Notes: generated by a model not told the origin, from the letters alone. Shown: positions 8,679 through 18,330, numbered from the stretch's first letter. The stretch: 40,157 bases of DNA from Pseudomonas eutrophicaquae (GCF_023544715.1 NZ_JAMJEZ010000020.1:1-40157); one strand, 5' to 3'. A program made the numbers and translations.

Positions 8679-9596
8679 ATGCGCCTTGCCTCATGGATGA
8701 GCACCCGCCGCCTGCCTCGTCTGCTTCGATGTCTGGGCTACGCCCTGTTGCTCTGCTTCAGTCGCACCCTGCAGGCGGCAGATATCCACGTCATCAGCAG
8801 CAATGACAGCCCCGCGCTGCACCAGTTTGTCGAGCAACTGCAGGCCCGCCGCCCCCAGGATCGCATCGCACTGCACCGCACCCCGGAGCAGCTCCAGCCG
8901 GACACCCTGACCGCTGACAGCCGTCTGGTGCTGCTGGGCAGCAAGGCACTCGACTGGCGACTGTCACACGCCACCCGCGTACCGACCCTGGCCTTGCAGG
9001 TCAGCCGCGTCCAGGCGCATCAGCAACTGGGTACTGTCCATCCCAAAGGCTTGACCCTGCTCTGGAGCGACCCCCCACTGGCGCGGCAATTGCACCTGCT
9101 GCGCCTGCTGCTGCCGCAAAGCCGGCGGATTGGCGTGCTGTACAGCGCCCAGAGCGCCTTCCGCCTGGAAGAGCTGCAGGCCCTGCCCGCCCAGCTGGAG
9201 CTGCAGCGCTGGGATGATCGTCAGGACAACCGCCCGCTCAATCGTCTGCTCGAGCGCAGCGAGGTGCTGCTGGCGCTCGATGACCCGAGCCTGTTCAACC
9301 CCCAGAGCATCAAGACCATCCTGCTGGCCAGCTACGGTCGCCGGCAGGCCATGATCGGCCCGACCGCCGCCTTTATCCGCGCCGGCAGCCTGAGCAGCAC
9401 CTACAGCGATCAGCAGGACTGGCTGCAGAGCCTCAACGAATGGCTGGATACACCGCCTGAGCGCTGGCCACAGAGCGCCTATCCACGCCATTTCAAGGTA
9501 CTGAGCAATCCGCAGGTCGCGCGTTCGCTGGGGATCGAGCTGCCCAGTGAAGAACAGCTGGCCACCCAGCTGCGCGCATTGGAGCAACGGCCATGA
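8679..9596 (+). CDS. Orphan periplasmic ABC-type substrate-binding protein
   Basis: Protein of 305 aa with an N-terminal signal peptide ending L-Q-A before A-D-I. The central and C-terminal parts fit the ABC_sub_bind family (Pfam PF04392 type): R-R-I-G-V-L-Y-S, then L-L-A-L-D-D-P-S-L-F-N, then a pocket-lining G-P-T-A-A-F-I-R-A-G stretch and a final L-G-I-E-L-P. No ABC permease or ATPase gene lies nearby. It begins six bases after the receptor stop and overlaps the kinase start (ATGA, 9593-9596), so it most likely serves as a ligand-binding partner of the kinase rather than in transport. That role is inference. An alternative start is ATG 8697. Confidence 0.75.
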   Translation: MRLASWMSTRRLPRLLRCLGYALLLCFSRTLQAADIHVISSNDSPALHQFVEQLQARRPQDRIALHRTPEQLQPDTLTADSRLVLLGSKALDWRLSHATRVPTLALQVSRVQAHQQLGTVHPKGLTLLWSDPPLARQLHLLRLLLPQSRRIGVLYSAQSAFRLEELQALPAQLELQRWDDRQDNRPLNRLLERSEVLLALDDPSLFNPQSIKTILLASYGRRQAMIGPTAAFIRAGSLSSTYSDQQDWLQSLNEWLDTPPERWPQSAYPRHFKVLSNPQVARSLGIELPSEEQLATQLRALEQRP

Positions 9597-11173
9597 GCCG
9601 CCAGATCCTTCAGGACAGCATCTTTGCCCGCACCCTGGCGATCAGCCTGGGGCCGGCCCTGATCCTGATCGTGCTGCTGACCGGCTACTTCACCTATACC
9701 CGTCTGCACGATCTTGGCGAAGAGCTGCAGGCCACCGGCCAGCTGATCGCCAATCAGCTGGCACCGGCCAGCGAGTTCGGGGTGATTTCTGGCAATAGCG
9801 AGATTCTCCACGGCCTGCTGCAGGCCAGCCTGACGCCGCATGTGCGCTTCATCGAGGTACGCGATGCCCGGCAGCAGACCCTCGCCTACATCGAGCAAGC
9901 AATCGCCAGCGACGGCACGATCAGCGAATTTCGCACCCCGATCCTGCGTCAGCAGATTCCACTGGATGACCGCTTTCTGCTCGATCCACCCAGCCCTTCA
10001 CCGCTGCTCAGCAGCGAGCGAGTCGGTGAGGTGGTGGTGGGCGTCACCGATGAAGCCTTTCGCGAGCGCCAGCGCAAGATCCTGCTGAGGGCCGCTGGCC
10101 TGTCCGTGGTGGCGCTGCTGCTGACCTTGGCGCTGGCGTACCGTCTGGCACAGAGCGTCGCCCGCCCGGCGGTGGCCATGAGCCGGGCGGTCAAGGCGAT
10201 CGAGGCCGGCAACTATGCGGTGTCGCTGCCGGAGGCCGATCGCTCGGAGCTCGGCGAGCTGGCCCGGCACATCAACTACCTCTCCCAGGCACTGGATCGG
10301 GCGGATCGTGCGCAGAGCCGCAATATCGCCCAGTTGATTGCCGCGCGCGAACAGGCCGATACCGCCCGCGATGAGGCGCAAACGGCCAACAAGGCCAAGA
10401 CCGACTTTCTGGCCATGATGAGCCATGAACTGCGTACCCCGATGAACGGGGTGATGGGCATGCTGCAGCTCCTGGAAACCACGCCGCTGAGCGATGAGCA
10501 GAGCGAATACACCACGCTGGCCCTGGAATCGACCTGCCACATGCTCAAGGTGATCAATGAGCTGCTGGATCTGGCGCGCATCGAGCGCGGCGGGCTGGAG
10601 CTGGAGCGCATCCCCTTTGATCTGCCGACGCTCCTTGCGCGCACCGTGCAGGCCTTTCATCACACCGCGCAGCAGCGTGACCTGCAGCTGAAGCTGATCA
10701 TCGACCCGCCCCTGCCGGTCGTCTCGGTGCTGGGTGATCCAACGCGCCTGCGGCAGATTCTGGTCAACCTGATCGGTAATGCGCTGAAATTCACCGAGCA
10801 GGGACAAGTCTGCGCGCGGGTACAGGGACAGCTGGCCGGACCGGCCCACCTGCGCCTGATCTGCGCCGTGGAAGACACCGGCATCGGGATTCCACAAGAC
10901 AGCCAGGCACGCATCTTCGATGCCTTCCAGCAGGCGGACACCTCAATCTCCCGTCGCCACGGCGGCACCGGCCTTGGGCTGTCGATCGCCCACAGCCTGG
11001 CCCTGCGCATGGGCGGGGATCTGCAGGTCAGCAGCGAAGTGGGACAGGGCTCCTGCTTTACCCTGGAGCTGCTGCTCGAGTGCGCAACGGGCAGCGACCA
11101 CCTGGCGAGCAACGGCCACGAGGTGCAGGATTCGCTCACTCAACGACCATCGGCGGGTAGCGATTTGCCGTGA
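9593..11173 (+). CDS. Membrane sensor histidine kinase without receiver domain
   Basis: Inner-membrane sensor kinase of 526 aa. It has a transmembrane segment at about 13-35, a periplasmic sensor region of about 125 residues, a second membrane segment at about 165-187, and HAMP at about 188-240. HisKA follows with the H-box M-S-H-E-L-R-T-P-M-N-G (His278). The HATPase has the N-box (N-L-I-G-N-A-L-K-F, near 392-400), D-T-G-I-G-I-P (Asp428), an F-box, and G-G-T-G-L-G-L-S (457-464). The H-box style matches GacS/BarA-like hybrid kinases, but the chain ends about 35 residues after the ATPase core, with no receiver or HPt domain. No response regulator is in the window. The start overlaps the binding-protein gene by 4 nt. 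It lies where P. aeruginosa has the hybrid kinase PA1611, next to fabA. Confidence 0.9.
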   Translation: MSRQILQDSIFARTLAISLGPALILIVLLTGYFTYTRLHDLGEELQATGQLIANQLAPASEFGVISGNSEILHGLLQASLTPHVRFIEVRDARQQTLAYIEQAIASDGTISEFRTPILRQQIPLDDRFLLDPPSPSPLLSSERVGEVVVGVTDEAFRERQRKILLRAAGLSVVALLLTLALAYRLAQSVARPAVAMSRAVKAIEAGNYAVSLPEADRSELGELARHINYLSQALDRADRAQSRNIAQLIAAREQADTARDEAQTANKAKTDFLAMMSHELRTPMNGVMGMLQLLETTPLSDEQSEYTTLALESTCHMLKVINELLDLARIERGGLELERIPFDLPTLLARTVQAFHHTAQQRDLQLKLIIDPPLPVVSVLGDPTRLRQILVNLIGNALKFTEQGQVCARVQGQLAGPAHLRLICAVEDTGIGIPQDSQARIFDAFQQADTSISRRHGGTGLGLSIAHSLALRMGGDLQVSSEVGQGSCFTLELLLECATGSDHLASNGHEVQDSLTQRPSAGSDLP

Positions 11174-11223
11174 AATCCGGCACCCTTGCACTTTATCCGT
11201 GTACTGAACGCTGCCTGCCCCGT

Positions 11224-11309
11224 GCCACGCAGCGTGCAGGCTGTGACTTTACACCGCGCCACGCAGTCCCATGACGTCACTGTTCAATGACTGTCCGCCC
11301 TTCGGGCAG
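11224..11309 (+). promoter_or_regulatory. fabA leader with repeats and a small hairpin
   Basis: The 194-nt gap before fabA holds a direct repeat GCCACGCAG (11224-11232 and 11258-11266), a perfect palindrome TGACGTCA (11272-11279), and a 7-bp hairpin at 11291-11309 with a CCCTT loop and no T-run. I cannot place a confident promoter or a clear DesT/FabR operator here. Regulation of fabAB at this leader is expected from the family, not shown. Confidence 0.3.
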
Positions 11310-11367
11310 TACGCGGTTGGAAAGATTTGTTCCCCTGTCAGAGCACAGGGATTGTCGAGGAGCTCGC

Positions 11368-11883
11368 ATGACCAAACAAAACGCCTTCACTCGGGAAGAA
11401 CTGCTCAGCTGCAGCCGCGGTGAACTGTTCGGCCCGGGTAACGCGCAACTGCCCGCCCCCAACATGCTGATGATCGATCGCATCGTTCACATCAGCGAAA
11501 CCGGCGGCAAGTACGGCAAGGGCGAAATCGTGGCCGAGCTCGACATCAATCCGGACCTCTGGTTCTTCGGCTGCCATTTCGAGGGTGATCCGGTCATGCC
11601 CGGCTGCCTGGGCCTCGATGCCATGTGGCAGCTGGTCGGCTTCTACCTCGGCTGGCAGGGCAACCCCGGCCGCGGCCGCGCCCTGGGCTCGGGCGAGGTG
11701 AAATTCTTTGGTCAGGTCTTGCCGACCGCCAAGAAGGTCACCTACAACATTCATATCAAGCGCACCATCAACCGCACCCTGATCCTTGGCATCGCCGATG
11801 GCACGGTCAGCGTCGATGGCCGCGAGATCTACAGCGCCGAAGGCCTGCGCGTCGGCCTGTTCACTTCCACTGACAGCTTCTAA
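11368..11883 (+). CDS. fabA: 3-hydroxydecanoyl-ACP dehydratase/isomerase
   Basis: Dehydrates 3-hydroxyacyl-ACP and isomerises trans-2- to cis-3-decenoyl-ACP, the branch point for unsaturated fatty acids. At 171 aa it matches FabA length. The active-site histidine and aspartate are in [20 protein letters not shown] (His70 and Asp84). The frame is open from 11287, but ATG 11368 has GGAG upstream and gives the family N-terminus M-T-K-Q-N-A-F. It is followed after 11 nt by fabB, forming the classic fabAB operon. In Pseudomonas this operon is controlled by DesT; I could not find a convincing operator. Confidence 0.97.
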   Translation: MTKQNAFTREELLSCSRGELFGPGNAQLPAPNMLMIDRIVHISETGGKYGKGEIVAELDINPDLWFFGCHFEGDPVMPGCLGLDAMWQLVGFYLGWQGNPGRGRALGSGEVKFFGQVLPTAKKVTYNIHIKRTINRTLILGIADGTVSVDGREIYSAEGLRVGLFTSTDSF

Positions 11884-11894
11884 GGGTTACCCGC

Positions 11895-13112
11895 ATGCGT
11901 CGCGTCGTGATCACCGGGATGGGCATTGTGTCCTGCCTGGGCAATGACAAAGAGACCGTTTCCGCCAACCTGCGCGCCAGCCGCTCGGGGATCCGTTTCA
12001 ATCAGGCCTATGCCGACATGGGCCTGCGCAGCCAGGTATCCGGCTCGGTGGATCTGGACCTTGAAGCCCTGATCGACCGCAAGGTCTATCGCTTCATGGG
12101 TGATGCCGCCGCCTTCGCCTACCTGTCGATGGAACAGGCCATCAAGGATGCCGGCCTGAGCGATGAACAGATTTCCAACCCGCGCACCGGCCTGATCGCC
12201 GGCTCCGGTGGTGCTTCCACCTTCAACCAGATGGAAGCGCTCGACACCCTGCGTGAAAAAGGCGTCAAGCGCGTCGGCCCGTACCGCGTACCGCGCACCA
12301 TGGGCAGCACCGTCTCCGCCTGCCTGGCCACGCCGTTCAAGATCAAGGGCGTCAACTACTCGATCTCCTCCGCCTGCGCCACCAGCGCCCATTGCATCGG
12401 CAATGCCATGGAGCAGATCCAGATGGGCAAGCAGGACGTCGTGTTCGCCGGCGGCGGTGAAGAGGAGCACTGGAGCCAGAGCTTCCTGTTCGACGCCATG
12501 GGCGCACTGTCCACCCAGTACAACGCGACCCCGGAGAAAGCCTCCCGCGCCTACGACGCCAAGCGTGACGGCTTTGTCATCGCCGGCGGCGGCGGCATGG
12601 TGGTGGTCGAGGCGCTGGATCACGCCCTGGCCCGCGGCGCGAAGATCTACGCCGAAATCGTCGGCTACGGCGCGACCAGCGACGGTTACGACATGGTCGC
12701 CCCGAGCGGTGAAGGTGCGATCCGTTGCATGCAGCAGGCACTGGCTACCTGCGACACCCCGATCGACTACCTGAACACCCACGGCACCTCTACCCCGGTC
12801 GGTGATGTAGCCGAAGCCGGTGCGGTGCGCAGCGTGTTCGGCGACAAGGCTCCGCTGATCAGCTCGACCAAGAGCCTGTCCGGTCACTCGCTGGGTGCTG
12901 CCGGTGTGCAGGAAGCCATCTACACCCTGCTGATGATGGAAGGCAACTTCATCGCGGGCTCCGCCAACATCGAAGAGATCGACCCGGCGGTGGCTGATCT
13001 GCCGATCGTCACCGAAAGCCGCGACTTCACCATCAACACCGCGATGAGCAACAGCTTCGGCTTTGGTGGCACCAACGCCACCCTGATCCTGAAGCGCTGG
13101 ACCGGCGAATAA
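11895..13112 (+). CDS. fabB: Beta-ketoacyl-ACP synthase I
   Basis: Condensing enzyme of 405 aa that elongates cis-3-decenoyl-ACP with malonyl-ACP, completing the FabA-FabB route to unsaturated fatty acids. All catalytic residues are present: Cys161 in S-S-A-C-A-T-S, His296 in N-T-H-G-T-S-T-P, and Lys326 with His331 in [10 protein letters not shown]. The Gly-rich C-terminal F-G-F-G-G-T-N motif is intact. It starts 11 nt after fabA and is followed by a strong terminator at 13137-13170, so fabAB ends here. Confidence 0.97.
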   Translation: MRRVVITGMGIVSCLGNDKETVSANLRASRSGIRFNQAYADMGLRSQVSGSVDLDLEALIDRKVYRFMGDAAAFAYLSMEQAIKDAGLSDEQISNPRTGLIAGSGGASTFNQMEALDTLREKGVKRVGPYRVPRTMGSTVSACLATPFKIKGVNYSISSACATSAHCIGNAMEQIQMGKQDVVFAGGGEEEHWSQSFLFDAMGALSTQYNATPEKASRAYDAKRDGFVIAGGGGMVVVEALDHALARGAKIYAEIVGYGATSDGYDMVAPSGEGAIRCMQQALATCDTPIDYLNTHGTSTPVGDVAEAGAVRSVFGDKAPLISSTKSLSGHSLGAAGVQEAIYTLLMMEGNFIAGSANIEEIDPAVADLPIVTESRDFTINTAMSNSFGFGGTNATLILKRWTGE

Positions 13113-13136
13113 CCGTCCGCCCTGCTCGCTGCATGC

Positions 13137-13170
13137 ACAACGGCACCCTCGGGTGCCGTTGTCGTTTCTG
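13137..13170 (+). terminator. Rho-independent terminator of fabAB
   Basis: Perfect 11-bp stem, ACAACGGCACC (13137-13147) with GGTGCCGTTGT (13152-13162), closing a CTCG loop. A short T-rich stretch (CGTTTCTG) follows on the plus strand. Confidence 0.85.
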
Positions 13171-13221
13171 CGTCGGGCGCAACGTCGCAGCCCCCGAATG
13201 AACGGCGCACGCCTGCGCACA

Positions 13222-13257
13222 CAAAAATGCCGCCTACCCCGACGGGGTAAGCGGCAT
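13222..13257 (-). terminator. Rho-independent terminator of htpG
   Basis: On the minus strand ATGCCGC-T-TACCCC pairs with GGGGTA-G-GCGGCAT (one mismatch, GTC loop) and is followed by TTTTTGTGTG. It lies 33 nt past the htpG stop. Confidence 0.85.
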
Positions 13258-13289
13258 CTTCAGCGGCGCAGCCTGTGCCGCCTTGCCAC

Positions 13290-15194
13290 TCAGGCTGACA
13301 GCTCAACCAGCAGCTTGTTCAGGCGCTGCACATAAGCAGCGGGATCCTTCAGGCTATCGCCGGCAGCCAGGGCGGCCTGATCGAAGAGGATGTGCGTCAG
13401 GTCGGCAAAGCGATCTTCATCAGCCTCAAGGTCGAGCTTCTCGATCAGCGGGTGCTGCGGGTTGATCTCGAAGATCGGCTTGGATTCCGGCACCTTCTGC
13501 CCGGTTGCTTCGAGGATCTGGCGCATCTGCAAGCCAAGGTCCTGCTCACCGATGGCGAGGATCGCCGGCGAGTCGGTCAGGCGGTGCGAGACACGCACCT
13601 CGGCAACCTGCTCACCCAGCGCGCCCTTGAGGCGTTCGACCAGCCCCTCCTTGGCTTTGGCGACCTCCTCCTGGGCTTTCTTGTCCTCTTCGGAGTCCAG
13701 CTTGCCGAGATCCAGATCGCCGCGGGCCACATCGATGAACGACTTGCCATCGAACTCGGTCAGGTAGCTCATCAACCACTCATCGATGCGATCGGTGAGC
13801 AGCAGCACCTCGATGCCCTTCTTGCGGAACACTTCCAGGTGCGGGCTGTTCTTCACCTGCGCGAAGCTCTCGCCGGTCAGGAAGTAGATCTTGTCCTGAC
13901 CTTCCTTCATACGGCCGAGGTAGTCGGCCAGCGCCACGCTCTGCTCGCCGCTGGCATCACCGGTAGAGGCGAAGCGCAGCAGGCCGGCGATCTTCTCCTT
14001 GTTGGCGAAGTCCTCGGCCGGGCCTTCCTTGAGGACCTGACCAAAGGTCTTCCAGAAGTTCTGATAATCCTCCGGCTTGTCCTTGGCCAGCTTCTCCAGC
14101 ATGTCCAGCACGCGCTTGGTCAGCGCCGACTTCATCGAGTCGATCACCGGCCCCGACTGGAGGATCTCGCGGGACACGTTCAGCGACAGGTCGTTGGAGT
14201 CGACCACACCCTTGATGAAGCGCAGGTACAGCGGCAGGAACTGATCGGCCTGATCCATGATGAACACGCGCTGCACATAGAGCTTGAGGCCCTTGGGCGC
14301 TTCGCGCTGGTACAGATCGAACGGCGCGCGGGCTGGCACATAGAGCAGCGAGGTGTACTCCAGCTTGCCCTCGACCTTGTTGTGGCTCCAGCTCAGCGGG
14401 TTCTCGAAGTCATGGGCTGCATGCTTGTAGAACTCCTGGTACTCCTCGTCCTTGATCTCGTTACGCGGACGGGTCCACAGCGCGCTGGCACGGTTGACGG
14501 TTTCCCACTCGGGCTCGGCCGGCTTGTCCTGCTCCTCGCCGAAATGCTCCTTGGGCAGCTCGATCGGCAGGGCGATGTGGTCGGAGTACTTCTTGACGAT
14601 GTTGCGCAGGCGCCAGCCATCGGCAAACTCTTCCTCGCCGGCCTTGAGGTGCAGGACGATGCGCGTGCCGCGCTCGGCCTTCTCGATATCCGCGATGTCG
14701 AACTCACCCTCGCCCTTCGAGCTCCAGTGCACGCCCTCGCTGGCCAGGCTACCGGCGCGGCGGGTGTAGACATCCACCTGATCCGCGACGATGAACGCCG
14801 AGTAGAAGCCCACGCCGAACTGGCCGATCAGCTGGGAATCCTTCTTCTGATCGCCGGAGAGATTTTTCAGGAAGTCCGCAGTGCCGGACTTGGCGATGGT
14901 GCCAAGGTGGGCAATCACCTCGTCGCGGTTCATGCCGATGCCGTTGTCCTCGAGGGTCACGGTGCGCGCGTATTTATCGAAGCTGAGGCGAATCTTCAGG
15001 GCATCCCCACCTTCCAGCAGCTCCGGCTTGGCCAGTGCCTCAAAGCGCAGCTTGTCGGCGGCGTCCGAGGCGTTGGAAATCAGCTCGCGCAGGAAGATTT
15101 CCTTGTTGGAGTACAGGGAATGGATCATCAGGTGCAGCAGCTGCTTTACCTCGGTTTGAAAGCCCAGGGTTTCTTTGCGGGTGTCCACGCTCAT
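13290..15194 (-). CDS. htpG: Chaperone HtpG (bacterial Hsp90)
   Basis: ATP-dependent dimeric cytosolic chaperone of 634 aa. The GHKL ATPase domain shows [20 protein letters not shown], and the lid motif [11 protein letters not shown]. The middle domain carries the catalytic arginine loop region [10 protein letters not shown]. The C-terminal dimerisation domain ends [11 protein letters not shown], and the eukaryotic MEEVD tail is absent, as expected. ATG 15194 gives the family N-terminus [10 protein letters not shown] close match to a sigma-32 heat-shock promoter lies just upstream and a clear terminator follows, so it is probably transcribed alone. Confidence 0.97.
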   Translation of the reverse strand: MSVDTRKETLGFQTEVKQLLHLMIHSLYSNKEIFLRELISNASDAADKLRFEALAKPELLEGGDALKIRLSFDKYARTVTLEDNGIGMNRDEVIAHLGTIAKSGTADFLKNLSGDQKKDSQLIGQFGVGFYSAFIVADQVDVYTRRAGSLASEGVHWSSKGEGEFDIADIEKAERGTRIVLHLKAGEEEFADGWRLRNIVKKYSDHIALPIELPKEHFGEEQDKPAEPEWETVNRASALWTRPRNEIKDEEYQEFYKHAAHDFENPLSWSHNKVEGKLEYTSLLYVPARAPFDLYQREAPKGLKLYVQRVFIMDQADQFLPLYLRFIKGVVDSNDLSLNVSREILQSGPVIDSMKSALTKRVLDMLEKLAKDKPEDYQNFWKTFGQVLKEGPAEDFANKEKIAGLLRFASTGDASGEQSVALADYLGRMKEGQDKIYFLTGESFAQVKNSPHLEVFRKKGIEVLLLTDRIDEWLMSYLTEFDGKSFIDVARGDLDLGKLDSEEDKKAQEEVAKAKEGLVERLKGALGEQVAEVRVSHRLTDSPAILAIGEQDLGLQMRQILEATGQKVPESKPIFEINPQHPLIEKLDLEADEDRFADLTHILFDQAALAAGDSLKDPAAYVQRLNKLLVELSA

Positions 15195-15245
15195 GAATGC
15201 TAAAACTCCATGGATGACGGAAGAGCCTGACGGCCGATACTCCGC

Positions 15246-15273
15246 ATATGGAGACATTCCCTGACATTTCAAG
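15246..15273 (-). promoter_or_regulatory. Sigma-32 (RpoH) heat-shock promoter of htpG
   Basis: On the minus strand CTTGAAA (15273-15267) is an exact match to the sigma-32 -35 element. A 13-bp spacer and CTCCATAT (15253-15246) follow, close to the CCCCATnT -10. The start of transcription would lie about 45 nt ahead of the htpG ATG. Confidence 0.8.
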
Positions 15274-15278
15274 GGTTT

Positions 15279-15315
15279 GCCCAGCCAGGCGCACGATTAA
15301 GCGCGCTGGCCGGGC
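15279..15315. repeat. Imperfect inverted repeat between the DUF599 gene and htpG
   Basis: GCCCAGCCAGGCGC (15279-15292) pairs with GCGCGCTGGCCGGGC (15301-15315) with one mismatch and one bulge. It is placed to terminate the DUF599 gene just before the htpG promoter, but there is no U-tract. Confidence 0.45.
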
Positions 15316-15334
15316 GTGAGCCTGCGTGCCAGGC

Positions 15335-16099
15335 TCAAAAGGGGTTGTTGGTTCCGTTGCCGCCAATCGGGGCGTGGCTGTAGGCCATCACCGCCAGCAC
15401 ATCGGAGTGGAACTCGCGGCGATACAGCACGAACACCACACCGGCGGTGGCCAGCATGTAGAACCAGGGATTGATGAACCAGGCCAGAGTCGCAAGACCG
15501 AAGTAGTAGGAGCGCAGACCAAAGTTGAACTGGTTGGCAGCCAGCGAAATCACCCCCGCCGCGCGCGCGGCATACGCCCGGCGCTCCAGATCACTGACGC
15601 CCTGCTCGCTGATCATGGGTGCCGCCCCGACCATGGTGGCAGCAAAGTTGTACTGACGCATGCACCAGGTGAAGGTGAAGAAGGCGTAGATGAAGATCAG
15701 CGCCACGCAGATGATCTTGATTTCCGACAGCTCACGGCTGACCACCTGCACGAACGGCAACTCAGCCAGGATCGAGACGGCCCGCTCGGTCGAACCGAGT
15801 ACCGTCAACACACCGGCCAGGATGATCAGCGTACTGGAGGCAAAGAACGAGGCATTGCGCTCCAGATTGCCGATCACGTTGGCGTCCGCTATCCGGTTGT
15901 CACGCCCCATCAGGCGCAGCATCCAGTCTTCCCGGTACAGGTGCAGCACGCTGGCCAGGCAAGGGGTGTCGCGGCCCTTCCAGATCGCATAGCGGGTGTA
16001 CCCCCACCAGCAGGTCACAAACCAGATCACCGCCAGCACATGCGGCAGGTAATCGGCTTCGCGCAGGGTCTGGGCCAGGGCATCAAAAAACAACGACAT
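15335..16099 (-). CDS. DUF599 family membrane protein
   Basis: Integral membrane protein of 254 aa with about four or five hydrophobic segments (around residues 19-38, 82-102, 128-148, 190-228). It has charged and aromatic loop motifs such as W-W-G-Y-T-R-Y and N-F-A-A-T-M-V-G-A, which fit the DUF599 family. No function is established for that family as far as I know. AAGGA lies seven bases before ATG 16099. It follows sucD on the same strand but is separated from it by a strong terminator, so it is probably transcribed separately. Confidence 0.75.
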   Translation of the reverse strand: MSLFFDALAQTLREADYLPHVLAVIWFVTCWWGYTRYAIWKGRDTPCLASVLHLYREDWMLRLMGRDNRIADANVIGNLERNASFFASSTLIILAGVLTVLGSTERAVSILAELPFVQVVSRELSEIKIICVALIFIYAFFTFTWCMRQYNFAATMVGAAPMISEQGVSDLERRAYAARAAGVISLAANQFNFGLRSYYFGLATLAWFINPWFYMLATAGVVFVLYRREFHSDVLAVMAYSHAPIGGNGTNNPF

Positions 16100-16113
16100 G
16101 ATCGATCCTTACT

Positions 16114-16140
16114 GAAGAAAACGGCCGCCTGAGGCGGCCG
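16114..16140 (-). terminator. Rho-independent terminator of sucCD
   Basis: Minus-strand CGGCCGCC (16140-16133) pairs with GGCGGCCG (16129-16122) around a 3-nt loop and is followed by TTTTCTTC. It starts six bases past the sucD stop. Confidence 0.88.
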
Positions 16141-16145
16141 CGCAT

Positions 16146-17030
16146 TCAACTTCGCAGCGTCCAGCCGGTGACCTCGGCCAGCGCCATGCCGATGTCACCC
16201 AGTGAGCGCACCGTGCGCACCCCGGCGTCGTCCAGGGCCGCAAACTTCTCGGCAGCGGTCCCCTTGCCGCCGGAGATGATCGCCCCAGCATGCCCCATGC
16301 GCTTGCCCGCAGGCGCCGTCACCCCGGCGATGTAGGACACCACGGGCTTGCGGACATGGGCCTTGATGTACGCCGCGGCCTCTTCCTCGGCACTGCCGCC
16401 GATCTCCCCGATCATCACGATGGCTTCCGTCTGCGGATCCGCCTCGAAGCGCGACAGGATGTCGATGAAGCTCGACCCCGGAATCGGATCCCCGCCAATC
16501 CCCACGCAGGTCGACTGACCAAAACCGGCATCGGTGGTCTGCTTGACCGCCTCATAGGTCAGGGTGCCGGAGCGCGAAACGATCCCCACCTTGCCGGGCA
16601 TGTGGATGTGTGCCGGCATGATGCCGATCTTGCACTCGCCGGGCGTAATCACGCCGGGGCAGTTCGGGCCGATCAGCGTGACACCCAGCTCGTCACATTT
16701 GACCTTGACCTCCAGCATGTCCAGGGTCGGAATCCCCTCGGTGATACAGACGATCAGCCGGATGCCAGCAAATGCGGCCTCCAGGATCGAGTCCTTGCAA
16801 AACGGGGCCGGCACATAGATTACCGACGCCTCTGCGCCGGTAGCCGCCACCGCGTCACGCACCGTATCAAAGACCGGTAACCCCAGGTGCTGGGTTCCCC
16901 CCTTGCCGGGAGTGACCCCACCGACCAGGCGAGTGCCGTATTCCAGTGCCTGCACCGAATGGAAGGTGCCCTGGCTGCCAGTAAAGCCTTGGCAGATCAC
17001 GCGGGTGTTGCGATCAATCAGAATGCTCAT
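16146..17030 (-). CDS. sucD: Succinyl-CoA synthetase alpha subunit
   Basis: Alpha subunit (294 aa) of succinate-CoA ligase, which converts succinyl-CoA to succinate with nucleoside triphosphate formation in the TCA cycle. The CoA-binding Rossmann region begins [12 protein letters not shown]. The phosphorylated active-site histidine is His247 in K-R-M-G-H-A-G-A-I, followed by G-G-K-G-T-A-A-E-K. Its ATG overlaps the sucC stop (ATGA, 17027-17030), which couples synthesis of the two subunits. A terminator directly follows. Confidence 0.97.
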   Translation of the reverse strand: MSILIDRNTRVICQGFTGSQGTFHSVQALEYGTRLVGGVTPGKGGTQHLGLPVFDTVRDAVAATGAEASVIYVPAPFCKDSILEAAFAGIRLIVCITEGIPTLDMLEVKVKCDELGVTLIGPNCPGVITPGECKIGIMPAHIHMPGKVGIVSRSGTLTYEAVKQTTDAGFGQSTCVGIGGDPIPGSSFIDILSRFEADPQTEAIVMIGEIGGSAEEEAAAYIKAHVRKPVVSYIAGVTAPAGKRMGHAGAIISGGKGTAAEKFAALDDAGVRTVRSLGDIGMALAEVTGWTLRS

Positions 17031-18196
17031 ACACGCCCCTCCACCGCCGCGACGGCTTGCTGCGCCGCCTCCGCCAGGCTGGCGGCCGGAATGATGTTCA
17101 GACCGCTCTCGGCCAGTACCTGTGCGCCCAGCTCGGCATTGTTACCTTCAAGGCGCACCACCACCGGCACCGTGACGCCGACCTCGCGCACGGCGGTGAT
17201 GATGCCCTCGGCGATCATGTCGCAGCGCACGATGCCGCCAAAGATGTTGATCAGCACCGCCTTCACCTTGCTGTCGGAGAGGATGATCTTGAAGGCTTCA
17301 TTGACCCGCTCCAAAGTCGCGCTGCCGCCAACATCCAGGAAGTTGGCCGGCCGTCCGCCGTAAAGGCTGACGGTATCCATGGTCCCCATCGCCAGCCCCG
17401 CGCCGTTGACCATGCAGCCGATTTCACCATCCAGCGCCACGTAGTTGAGCTCCGAGCGGGCGGCGCGCACTTCCCGTGGGTCATCTTGCGTGGTGTCCTG
17501 CATTTCCCGCAGGCGCGGCTGGCGGAACAGCGCATTGCCATCAACCCGCAGCTTGGCGTCCAGACAGTGCAGATGACCGTCCTTGCGCACCACCAGCGGG
17601 TTGATTTCCAACAGGGCCAGATCCAGCTCCTGGAACAGCCGGGCCAGCGTCACGAACAGCTGGGCAAACTCCTTGACCTGCCCGCCCTTGAGGCCGAGCT
17701 GAAAAGCCAGCTCACGCCCCTGGAAGGGTTGGGCCCCGACCAAGGGGTCGATGCTGGTCTTGAGAATCTTCTCGGGCTGCTCGTGAGCGACCTTCTCGAT
17801 GTCCACGCCGCCTTCGGTGGACGCCATGAACACGATGCGTCCACTGGCCCGATCCACCACCGCGCCGAGGTACAGCTCGCGGGCAATCTCGGTGCAGGCT
17901 TCCACCAGAATCTTGTTGACAGGCTGCCCACGGGCGTCGGTCTGATAGGTCACCAGACGCTGATCCAGCCACTGCTGGGCAAAGGCTCGGGCCTCCTCCT
18001 TACTATGTACCAGCCGCACGCCACCGGCTTTGCCGCGCCCACCGGCGTGTACCTGCGCCTTGACCACCCAGGCATTGCCACCGATCTTGTCACAGGCCTC
18101 CGCCGCTTCGCGGGGCGTATCGACGGCATAGCCGCGCGAGACCGGCAGGCCATACTCGGCGAACAGTTGTTTGCCTTGATATTCGTGAAGATTCAT
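17027..18196 (-). CDS. sucC: Succinyl-CoA synthetase beta subunit
   Basis: Beta subunit of 389 aa with an ATP-grasp domain that binds the nucleotide and succinate. ATG 18196 gives the canonical N-terminus [12 protein letters not shown]; a GTG two codons upstream is less likely. Visible motifs include [14 protein letters not shown], the L-E-I-N-P-L segment and the C-terminal [12 protein letters not shown]. It is separated from lpdG by about 225 nt that include a terminator-like hairpin, so sucCD may depend on read-through or on its own promoter. I could not place such a promoter convincingly. Confidence 0.97.
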   Translation of the reverse strand: MNLHEYQGKQLFAEYGLPVSRGYAVDTPREAAEACDKIGGNAWVVKAQVHAGGRGKAGGVRLVHSKEEARAFAQQWLDQRLVTYQTDARGQPVNKILVEACTEIARELYLGAVVDRASGRIVFMASTEGGVDIEKVAHEQPEKILKTSIDPLVGAQPFQGRELAFQLGLKGGQVKEFAQLFVTLARLFQELDLALLEINPLVVRKDGHLHCLDAKLRVDGNALFRQPRLREMQDTTQDDPREVRAARSELNYVALDGEIGCMVNGAGLAMGTMDTVSLYGGRPANFLDVGGSATLERVNEAFKIILSDSKVKAVLINIFGGIVRCDMIAEGIITAVREVGVTVPVVVRLEGNNAELGAQVLAESGLNIIPAASLAEAAQQAVAAVEGRV

Positions 18197-18330
18197 CGGC
18201 ACCCCACCACTTTAGTTGTAGTTATCGCGCTGCCCGGATCCTAACCTCGAGGGCATGACAGTGCCTAGAGCCTGCATGGCCGAATCGAATCCGGCACCGC
18301 GCGGCCAGACACCTCAAAAAGCATAGCCCC

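Noticed and set aside
11203-11290. TGAAC and GTTCA half-sites upstream of fabA as a DesT/FabR operator
   Set aside because: The halves are about 80 nt apart rather than forming one palindrome.
11880-13220. 446-codon open frame opposite fabB
   Set aside because: Antisense to a complete fabB with all catalytic residues; extends through the fabB terminator.
13392-15203. 603-codon open frame opposite htpG
   Set aside because: Mirror of the htpG codons; its Leu/Gln/His/Val-rich composition resembles no family.
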